The translations under genes were made by a program, and so were the position numbers. Positions 48,901 to 60,900 of a stretch of 64,000 nucleotides of DNA are shown here, piece after piece. The stretch covers positions 93,858,707 to 93,922,706 of the forward strand of contig CP136067.1 in assembly GCA_032622095.1 (NCBI GenBank), written 5' to 3'. This DNA comes from Siphonodentalium dalli (lineage: Eukaryota; Mollusca; Scaphopoda; Gadilida; Siphonodentaliidae). The notes beneath the pieces were generated by a model, which was not told the DNA's origin, did no database searches, and saw nothing but the letters and a program-made list of their open reading frames with translations. The first letter of the stretch is position 1. Every line of letters begins with the position of its first letter.

Positions 48901-51900
48901 TATATAATCATTTCAGTATAATATTGAATCCCAGTGCGACAGGTATAAATACAGCTATTCAATGGCACAGCGTTTACCGACTAGAATTGGAAGGAATATG
49001 AAGGCCTGATTCTAATAAATCTAATTTATTTCTAGAATGACTAATTGTATAGTACATACTTTCATCTGTCCATGATCATCTCTAGGTTGATGTATAAATT
49101 CATTCATTGTCAATGTCTTCGCTGATTTTGTTAGAATTACGCTCGACTCAAAACTAGTGTTATTGTAGAATTTGAAGAATCCAGCCAACAGTTCATCTGA
49201 AACAGAGACCCATATAGTTAGTGTGGAGCATCTGACATAGAGCCGTATAGTTAGTGTGGAGCATCTGACATTGAGACCTGTATAGTTAATGTGGAGCATC
49301 TGACACAGAGACCCTTATAGTTAGTGTGGAGCATCTGACATCGAGACTCATATAGTTAGTGTGGAGCATCTAACATAGAGACCTTTGTAGTTAGTATGGA
49401 GCATCTGACATAGAGACCCTTGTAGTTAGTGTGGAGCATCTGACAGAGACACCCTTGTAGTTAGTGTGGTGCATCTGACATAGAGACCCTTGAAGTTAGT
49501 GTGGAGCATCTGACATTGAAACCTTGTAGTTAGTGTGGAGCATATGACATAGAGACCCATATATTCAGTGTGGAGCATCTGACAGAGACCCATATAGTTA
49601 GTGTGGAGCATCTGACAGAGACCCGTATAGTTAGTGAGGAGCATCTGACATAGAGACCCTTGTAGTTAGTGTGGTGCATCTGACATAGAGACCCTTGAAG
49701 TTAGTGTGGAGCATCTGACATTGAAACCTTGTAGTTAGTGTGGAGCATATGACATAGAGACCCATATATTCAGTGTGGAGCATCTGACAGAGACCCATAT
49801 AGTTAGTGTGGAACATCTGACAGAGACCCGTATAGTTAGTGAGGAGCATCTGACATAGAGACCCTTGTAGTTAGTGTGGAGCATCTGACATAGAGACCTT
49901 TGTAGTTAGTGTGGAGCATCTGACATAGAGACCAAACAGACATGGTCTGACATTTCAAAATGAGGCCTCACATGTCATTTTTATCACCGGAAATAATGCC
50001 AAGTGAAACTAATAATGATAAAGTATCCCCCAATTATGTTCCTCTTTTCAATTGTCACTTTTTTTACTATAAATAATGCAAATCTTCACACCCTGGCCAC
50101 AACATCAAACATGCTTGCCAATTTCAAGGTCAATTCTAAGGTTATAGAAATCTTCAATTGCTCTGATCCTGGCACTGTTACTAGCACCATGTAAGGGTAG
50201 GCCTATCATTACAAACATATGACTGTATGGAACGCAAGACAGTGGTATGATGTTATAACTCGACCGGGCGGAAAAACTTGTTCCATAAATTTTCCAATTT
50301 CAATATTATGTAGACATCCAAGTTCTAATAATCATACATCTGAAAAATCCAGATTTTGGCAAAACAAATAATTAAAAACTACTCTCCAATAGAATAAATT
50401 TCATTTACCAGCACACTTTATCAATTTATTTTGCAAAATATCACATTACCAGTGATATTTTCCTTTAAAATATATCAATACTACAACCTGACATTATGTC
50501 AGATAGTTTCAAAGCAGATCCCGACAACCTATAAAAATTCGAATTTGGCATCTGACAATTGTCCATGTCAGACCACTTATTTGGAGCCTTGCATAGAAAC
50601 CCTTGCAGTTAGAATGGAGCTCATCTGGTTTCTTGCAAACTCTTTGAAAATCTTACCTTACTGTATACATGTACACCCAAGCCTTGAAATAGTGTGTCTG
50701 TCATTTGCAGAATGAGGTCCCCAGAGGGTGAATTTAGTGATGCTATCCCGCATAGCGGGCTAGCATCACAAAATTCACCCTCTGGGGACCTCATTCAGCT
50801 TACACCTCAGCAGAATGAGGTTCCAAGAGGGTGAATTTGGTGATGCTAGCCCACTATGCGGGGTAGCATCACTAAATTTACCCTCTGGGGACCTCATTCT
50901 GCAAATGACAGACACACTATTTCAAGGCTTGCTTATGACTGGGGTTACCTTCGAGGACCCCCACATGCAAAATCTCAGTTTGCATTCATAGTGCTAATCT
51001 AATGTCGTGTTTTAACCCTTTCATGATGGTGCAGCATTAAATAAACTGTGCCAGAACATTATCTTGTATATGCGAGTCTCCCATAAGGAGCTTCGCAAAT
51101 ATAAGAGAATGCGCTGGGTTACAAGGTCAGTTAAATATTGTTAGGCCAATGTATTCTCTTATATATTCGAGGACTATAGATTCGCATACATAAGAGAATG
51201 TTTTGGCGCAAGGTTTTGCAAAAATTCAGAAAGTCATAGAAGTGTTAAAGGAGTCATGAAGTATATTATTTTATTTAAAGATGCCTTTGTGGTGGGTTTT
51301 TCTGTTAAAATAGTCACATCTGCTAAAACCACAATAAACAGAAAGAATATTATATAATAGACAGCTCTTGTTCTTATACCAATCATAAATATCGCGTACA
51401 TTGCATGTTATTGTCACATTTGTATGCTTTATGTAAACAAACATCAATGTTACAGAACCATTTGTTTATAGACAAACACTTGGAACTACCGGATCGTCCA
51501 ATGAAAATGTTCTGTTGCGCTGTGGGAGGCTGCCAAATATTGCAAGTGGGTTAAAAAACCAACAGATTTCAAAATCAATATCTGACAACTCTTGAGCTCT
51601 GATGTGTGGGTTTCGACTTGAATCAAATATCTTTTACTCCTGAAGATAAAGAAATGGTAATTTAGGAGTGTTAATTCGGATTATGTATCTTTAAGCTTTT
51701 GCTTAGATTTAACTCTAAGTGACCAGTTGACATAAATTTATTGACAGATAATTTAATCACCTCACATATTGTGCCATTTGAAGTGACGGAACATTAATAC
51801 ATACCTGCGGATGTTTGGTTCTCGGTCGGGGTGATCTTTTTTAAGTCACTAGTGAAATAACACTTGTGTCCATCAGTCAGCTTCTTTTCTTGCGGTTCTG

Positions 51901-54900
51901 AATATAAATTATATACATATATATTTGAGAATGGTTAATCATGCTTTCTCCTAATTGAGGATGTGTTATCAATGCCCTATGACGTGGTAATTAATAATGA
52001 TGTAGAGAACATTGAAATTAATTCATATTATCCAGACGTACAACAAAAATTTAATAAAGTGAGTGTGAATTTAGTTAGCTTACATGTAGGTCAAGCATTT
52101 GGACCGCCACTGTACATCTGCAAATTTTTATTTAAAGGGACATGCAGTCTTCATTGTAGGTTATAATTTAGAAATAAAAGTCATCAAATTATGAAAATTT
52201 CCTCAAGAATATACTAATAGCATAATGATGATATGAATGTGATATTATTCACAAAACATGCTTTGCATCAGAGAATATGCAGGTCGAGTGTCGTTCAGTT
52301 ACTCACGAACAGCAAAGTGAATTGTTTATTTATAAACAGATTCACGATATTGAGTCAATTCCTTATTTAGATTCATGCGCATTATACGTCTGTTGTAAAG
52401 CCCTAATTTGGTGCGTTTACAACTCACAATAGTATCATAGTAAATTTCTTATTTGGTATGTATTGCCGTATATAGGTCAGAAGAAAATACTAACTGGATT
52501 GAAATATAGTCACCTCTTTGCAAGAACAATTATATTATGTACACATTTTCTGTCTGATCATTTCCCAATCATGAAGTGACATTCATCAGCTGGATTTTGA
52601 TCTGACAGCAGGCAGAATGGGTTGATTAAAATAAAATTTGGTGTGATTTGAATGCGATTGTTGATGGTGCCAATAATTTTATCTTGGCCTTTCACAGGGC
52701 AACATAACATTTTGATTGCACGATGGGTAGTTCAGAGTGTTTGTCTATAAACAAATGGTTCTGTAATATTTTTGATGTTTGTTTACATAAAAAGCATACA
52801 AACATGACAATAACATGCAATGTATGCAACAACATCTGTCTATTATATAATATTCTTTCTGTTTATGGCGGTTTTAGCGGATGTGACTATTTTAACAGCT
52901 ATATCCACCACAAAGGCCACCCATATCTTTAACTACACAACTGTGCTGCACAAATTTTATATCTATCTACACAGAGTAAAATCTCACCACATAATGACTG
53001 AAGATGTTCGAGCATTGGAAGTAACTTGATGGCCTGTAAATACACGGCTACTAATACTGTGAGAGCGTAGTTTGGAATTCTCTATACAATCTTACCACAT
53101 AATGTCTTGATGTACAAGCCTTGGAAATAACATGATGGTGTGCAAATACACGGCTACTAATACCGTGAGAGCGTAGTGTGGAATTCTCTATACAATCTTA
53201 ACACATAATGACGATATACAAGCATTTGAAATAACATGATGGTCTGCAAATACACGGCTACTAATACCGTGAGAACGTAGTTTGGAATTCTCTATACAAT
53301 CTCACCACATAATGACGATATACAAGCCTTGGAAATAACATGATGGTCTGCAAATACACGGCTACTAATACTGTGAGAGCGTAGATTGGAATTCTCTATA
53401 CAATCTTACCACATAATGTCTTGATGTACGAGCCTTGGAAATAACATGATGGTCTGCAAATACACGGCCACTAATAAAGTGAGTGTGAAGTTCGTTAGCT
53501 TATATGTATGTCCAGCATCTGGTCTGCCACTGTACATCCGCAAATTTTTATTTAACTACACAACCCTACTGCTCAAATCTTGTATATATCTACAGAGTAA
53601 AATCTTACCACATAATGACTGAAGATGTTCAAGCGTTGGAAGTAACTTGATGGTCTGTAGATACACGGCGACTAATAAAGAGAGAGCATAGTTCGACAAC
53701 TTATGTCCCGCATTCTGCCCTCCGCTGATCTCCTTCTGTTTCGCCCAGTATCTCAGAGCGAATACGAGCAGCTTCACACGCTCATCGTATCGGCCATAAA
53801 CATCGAGGAGTTTAGTGTTTCTCATTGCAACTCTGTAATGAATGGGTACAATTACACTGTAGCTCAACTACAAATTAGGACAAATTCTTCAAAAAGTACG
53901 TGTTACCTGGGCGAAAGTTGGTTCTCGGTGAACAAAACATATGGAAAAGATTTATGTTATGAATAAAATTAAATTTTTTATCATATACTATTCAGGAATA
54001 TGATCATACATTACAGGTAGGCTGCAATGTCCATGTCACGGTATGATACGTACAGCAATACAAACCTCACGGTACGATACATATCTCGATACGTACATGT
54101 ACTGATGTAGGTAGCTTAAGTTTTGGATAATTGGTCAATAATTTGAGTTATAACTTTAATATAAAACTAAAATGGTGAATGTACAGAGTACTAAATATTA
54201 TTAGTAGCAATTGATGCAGCTTGATTGTTTGACCAATCAGCATCCATGTTTTATTTCCACATGCTAAATATATATCCTGGAATTTCCCAAGCAGCGACCT
54301 CGAATGTATGGAAGGTTACGTAAACAATCGAAGCTTCTCACGAGTTTCCTCAAGCGAGGGTTTTAATTAACTACATTACATAACTAAACAAAATCAATAT
54401 CAGCGATGGTAATGTGTAGTATCATCAACTATATATAGTTAAATATTAAAATAAATAATAAAAGACAGTAACACAAAAACCGAACTGAAAACATATCGAA
54501 ACGAACTGTGAATCATACCGTCGGCATGTACCATGAATCACCGAAACAGCGATGTATCTTTGCAGACCTAATGACACGTAGTGGAGCAACCACATAATGA
54601 TGCTAATCAATATATCAATAATCATAGAATGGTAAGTATGTGAATACAGACATGTTTGTATCATCACATTAAAATACCAAATTAGAAAGTGGGTTGAAAT
54701 AATAGTTTATAGTTATCATTAGCAGGGTTACCTGGCATATCATAAGGCTGAGAGGTATTCAAACATTTGCAATCATTTGATATGGTTTTCTATCAGCGAA
54801 AAAACCAGTGACATACTTAGTGACGTGGTTAGTGACGTAGTTAGAGCATCTTCAATGGGGATGTACACCTTGGAAATTCGAACTACATACAGTAATGCTC

Positions 54901-57900
54901 TAATTAATCGACCCCTTAACCACAGAAGAATTATTGGTAACTTTTCAGGATTTAGTCGGAAATATGGTTTGTTGCCATTCATGGCAACAAGCCATATTTC
55001 CGACTAAATCCTGAAAAGTTAACCCATAATTATTCTGTGTGTAAGGGGTTGATTAATTAGAGCATTAATGTACCCTTGAGCCAGATCAAAGTCTCAACAT
55101 TGTGAAATCTCATTTGCACATCACCCTTGTCACAGAATTTTACAGCTGGTACTTGAATGTTTCCAACTGTTGGCAAATGCCAACGTAACAGCATATGGTT
55201 GGAAATTTCCAGCTAATTGCCATTTCAGTCCAAAAATCTACTATATATTTTGGGACTTCTGTTTGTCTGTTAGCTATGGCCGGGAAAACTGCCCAAACTT
55301 GCTATCTAAGGGTAAAATCCCAGATGGAGTGTCATCGCACCGCTTCTGAGAACGTCAGAGCACTCATTCTCCAATCCCCCGCCACTGCAATGGAAATTCA
55401 TGGGTTAATCGCGTGATAGTTAAAGAGCGTTCGTATCCGCAGTGTCGTTGATAAAGAGCGTGTATGTGTCCAGACATGAGCGTGTTGTGTCTGTGTACAG
55501 ACATGAGCGTGTTGTGTGATTCTGTGTTCGTACTTAGGGGTTCCTGGGAATGGGGGAGATTTTCATCAGGTCAGTTTTTCCGCCCGAGGTGACCTTCACC
55601 TTGAAACGGGTACCCACAAATGATCTAATATATATTTTGGGACTTCTGTCTGTTTGTTGGTCTGTTAGCTATGGCCGGGAAAACTGCTGGATGGATTTTG
55701 ACGAAATTTGATACCTGAGTGTTTTGGACGGGTCAAATCATGACACCGACCTGACCTTGACCTTCAAAATGGTCAATTCAAGGTGAAAGCCCGGACGAAG
55801 TCGGGTCACCTGCTATATAGTTAAATATTTGATTTTAGGTAGGAAAACAATATTCCACACTAATTATCTGTATACGTGATAAAAACCAAAAATTCCAAAT
55901 ATTGAGCTGATCATATCGAAAAATTATATGACGTCATTCACCTGAGCATAATGTATAGGCATAATGTGTGGTTGCTATTATTTAATTGAAAGAAAGTTAA
56001 AATTGTTTATCCAAAGTTTTAGGTACTTAGTGTCAATGTTCTTCTAAATTATTTAAGCCTGAAAACAAAAGGTTCCATTAGACTGAACAAACCTGTTGTT
56101 AACGGAGACGTCACATTTGACCTTGGATGGTCCATATACGAATCGGATAATTGGGCAGCGTGCACATGGAATGACGATGATGTTCTTTACATCTCGACAT
56201 CGCTGCCGAAGAATCACTGATAACAGCTTGACAAGATCCACCTGATCGATTTCTTGACAGTCCTTCACGCTCAGCGGACCATCCGACTTTGTCAGACTCT
56301 TAGCATCAGGGACGAATGGTAGAGTGAGTGAACCCTTCTTTGGTGACTGGAAATTAATTAAAAAACAATAGGCCTTAACCCCTTCACTACTGACTGACGT
56401 CATGACGTCGTATGTTGGGTGGGTGACAAAATGGCAATTTTCCAGTAGAAAAATTGAATGAGAAGCTGTAAAACTAACTCCGCACATTGTCGTCATCATA
56501 TACAATCCTGGTCCATCATACACCGTTTAACCCTTTCAGTAGTGTTGAATCAATTAATCGATTAGTCGAAATCGATGAGATTATTAAATTAGTCGATCCC
56601 GAAATCTGCTAGTCGACTAGTCGGGAAAAAGCAGTACCTATGTGCTATCATGACAGCAGTGCCATTGCACAGCCATATTATCATGTAATCTGTAACAGTT
56701 AACACATATTAACTTCTTAAAGCCTTATTGCATTGTTCCTTTAACAATGCCACTGCCAGTCATGCACGGGCGGTGAACTCCATGACCTGAACTGAACCCA
56801 ATGTATGCACGTGTAGGCGCAGTTTCATTTATGTTGATCATCAAAGACATGTTCAAAGTGTCGCTGCCGACTGAACACTGTCTAGTTCCATGGGGCGCAA
56901 TTGACCAGTGATAACTTCTCACTGCCGCACATGTAATACTAGAGTAATGATGCAACAAAATGGCTTCAATGATATACGAAACATAATTCGCGACAAGTCA
57001 AGCTGGTAAAGCCAACTCAGTAACTGAATAAATTCTAGATCATTCTTATACCCATACCCCCCAACCCCCCACCCCGCGACGCATGAGGCGCCAATTCAGA
57101 GAGACAATAGAACACACCCGACATCTCGTTAGCGAGACTTGCGAACAAGACTTGCCTATTTATTTCCAGGTTACGGCAACAATTTAAAAAAAAATAAAAT
57201 GTTTTTATTACCTGCATTCCCCAAACCGTGAGATTATATGGAGGTTGCAGGAGAGCCGGTTTAATACATCAAATTGGGAGACTCACGGGCAAAACGGAGA
57301 TTACATAGTTCACGTGCTTTCCGTTTGAACGTTCTGACACGGAAGAGGATACTCGAAACTGCGATGCCACATGGCCCATTTTATACTTCATATGGGCATA
57401 GAAACGGGAACTCTTAGAAGGGGTCCGACTAGTCGACTAGTCGACTAGTAGACTAGTAGTCGATTACCTCTGGCAACTAGTCGATTCCTTAAAATCGCTA
57501 ATAGTTTCAACACTACCTTTCAGTGCCAAGTCCGATTTTTGTGTCAACCCATATTTCCTTGATCATTTTTCAAATTTATTGATTATAATAATGTGATACA
57601 TTGATGGAAAGAGCTCTTAGTTGATACAAAAATCGGACTTGGCACTGAAAGGGTTAACACATAGAGACATTGGTTCTGATGCGCTAATATCTGAGCTCCT
57701 GTTATGATTGATGGTTGACTGCTGGGGCACTGAAGTAGGTCCATACTCAGTAAGGCTGAAATGGGTCAATCTCACCAGCGCTCACCGTTTTTTGGTGATA
57801 AAGTTACCCAGGTTGGGGAGAATTGAGATAAAGTTAGCCATGTTAAGCAAATCTCACAATATGAACATGATTTAACCCTTTGCCAAGTAAACGACATATA

Positions 57901-60900
57901 TGTCGTCTATCGGTTGATGAGTAGAACGACATATATGTCGTTTCAGGAAGTGTTATTTTATGTAGACATAACTTCAATAAATCATCTGATTTATAAATGA
58001 TTTGTATAGGAGTTATTTTGATTAATATAATGTCCCAAATGTATAAGTGCAATCGATTACGATAACACACGTTAACAAAAAATGCACATAAATTAAAACG
58101 AATTATTGGACCCTTTTGACAAGAACTTGTTAATAATTATTGCTATGACGTTGACGTTATATTTACTCATGACGTAATGTATATGACGTTACAGATACTC
58201 TCCAAAGGGTTAAAAGTGACTGAGTATCTTATTTGTTTAAATTTTTTTTTATTGAGAAAAGAATAACAGAGGAAATGTTTTAGCTTATGTGACTGGGTAT
58301 CTTGATTGACCGTGGTTGTTTAGCTTGATTGACTGTGGTTGTTTAGTTTGATTGACCATATAGATTTACTGGTACCTTAAATGTTGAGCCGCTGCCCTGA
58401 AGATCAATAAAGATGTCCATGTCACATCCTTTAACACCAAACCCATTAACAGATGATCCAAATTGGTTTACACTGCAAACTGAAAGCATATAAAATGTCA
58501 ACAAGAGCATCGTTAGGCCTTGGTAAAATATGCCAGTGGTAATATCAACAAAGGTCCAAACTCTGGTAAAATTTGGCAGCAGAACCCAAATTCGAACTTG
58601 ATCTGTTTTGGGATAATAAACTCATACCGTTCAGTAATCATTTGTAAATGAAAATTGAGTGCACAAAACAAACAAATTCCAACAAAACGGCCCTAACTCT
58701 TTTGAAAATTGGCAGGTGAAACCCAAATTTGAACTTGACCTGTATTGTGCTTGTAAACCCACATACAAAATTTCTTTATTTTCAGTTTAGATTTACTAAA
58801 GGTATCATCCAGAAATGAACGAGAGGCCGATCACGATCGGCAGATGTTTAACCCATACCTTGGCGATAGTGACTAGCCATAACTGATAATTTGTCAAAGA
58901 TATGATCACAGGAATTAATCCATATATCAGTACCCAACTTGAAATCAAAAGCTCAAATAATTTGTCTTAAGAAAGGGTTAAAGTATTTGGGTTGGGGGAG
59001 GAGTAGTTTTAAATCTCATAACTCTGTCCCTATTCACACAAGGACCTCTCACTGTGAGATCCAATGGTTTAGTGATTTCGGAGGACATGTTTAGGAGTTT
59101 AAGTTAATTCATTGGAAGCAAAAGTGATAAATCCCTATCTTTGCCACTTTTGACATGCCAGATATTCAAAATTTATTATTCACTTCTAAAGAGAAATTAT
59201 AATTGTTGACAAGCCAGACTGCTTAGAACGACATATATGTAGGGGATTCCATCTCGTATTTAAATGGTACTTTAATTACCCCCCCCCCCTTCCCGCATTC
59301 TCCCCAGTTATTTGTTTATCAAACATGGACAGATATAAGATCAGATCTGACCTGTGTATTAAATAAGATTAAGTGTTTCATAACAGGGGTGTATGTTTTT
59401 CAAAAATATTGGTAGTTTATACAATTCAAAAGTATTATCTATATAATGTTATACAGACATAATATGATGGGGATGACCACTAAATCGTTCATATAAAAGA
59501 AAGTAAGTTAGACCTCATTTGAATGGTTTCACACATTACAATGTTTTACAAGTAGCTTGGGCACTAAAGCCACAACCTTCAATGTTAATCTTCTAAGTGC
59601 TCTGTGGCCCCTAAAATTCAATCAACCATGAAAATGTGAACAAATGGGAAAATAAGGTTCCTGGAAATACTAACATCTACCATATTGATTTTCAAAACAA
59701 GTCATCACTTACAATAGTCATGTATATTTATCTGCCTGTTTCCCCATTGCATAGATAAATCAAATTGGCTATCAGCTGTTGTTTTAATTTTGAAAGCACG
59801 TGTCTGAAGGGTTAATATATTTTTCAAAAATCAATTAATCAGTCAATACCAAAATTGATAGAAGTGTGCAAAGATACCCAATATATATTAAGAGATATGA
59901 GAAAGAGTCCATGTACATTATAGCATGTGTCTATGGAAACCTTGGAAAGGGTTAATTATTTTTGAAGCAAATTAATGGAATTTAGAAGACACTTATATAG
60001 GTGAGGGGGCCCTTATCTCATCCTGTAATGAAATTTCAAGAATAGGAAAAACACCTGTCTTGTGCTGCCATTAATCAATTTGACAGTTAGAATAAACAAA
60101 CAGCCAGCCACCAGTGTTGTTTATCTTGCTTGACCCACCAGAGCTCTGTATCATATGTCATCACTCATTTCACTTGGAATGACAACATCTATAAAAAATC
60201 CTCTGATATACTCTGGATGTTGGATTACATGGTAATTTATTGATATCATTATATTACATGAAACTATTGCAATAAAATCTTCATATTTTCAAAACAGGAT
60301 ATCACACGGATTCACACCTAATTAATCGTATAAAACTAAAATAAATGAAAGCGTCAATTTTTTTTTATTATTTAATTTTTTTTTTTATTGTTATTAAAGT
60401 TCAAACACAAAATTTAATATCTGTATATGCTAAATTTAGCAAGGAGCTAAATCTAAAAAAAATAAAATTTAAAAAAAAAAATATTCTCGAAAAAGGGTCA
60501 TAACTCCTTTAAAATTAATCGGATCAAACCCATATTCGAACTCGATCTGTATTATGGGCTGTGAAACTAACATTCCAAATTTGGTTCCAATCAGATAAAA
60601 AATGTTTGAGTTATGGCAGAATGCGTGAATTCTAAGTTGAAAAAGGGCCATAACTCTGTAACAAAATCTCGGATCAAACCCAAATTCGAACTCGATCTGT
60701 ATTTTGGGCTGAGAAACCCATATACAATTTGGTTTCGATCGGATAAAAAATGTTTGAGTTATCGCATTACTCGTAAAGTGTCTACGGACAGACGGACAGA
60801 CGGACAGACAGACGGACAGACAGACAGACCAACGACGAGTGGTCAATCCGGGCAACGACACTATGTTTACCATACTATGGTATGGGTAAACATAAAAAGC

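Noticed and set aside
48616-48921. 101-codon plus-strand frame as a small gene
   Set aside because: No recognisable domain, no splice partners, and it lies in an AT-rich intron of the opposite-strand gene.
49426-49849. Paired 72-codon frames that look like a duplicated small gene
   Set aside because: They are translations of the 35-bp array, identical because a 205-bp block of the array is duplicated.
58472-58474. Alternative TUT1 acceptor (tttgcag) inside the DxD exon
   Set aside because: It leaves one base before the frame where the upstream exon needs two. The acceptor at 58480-58481 fits.
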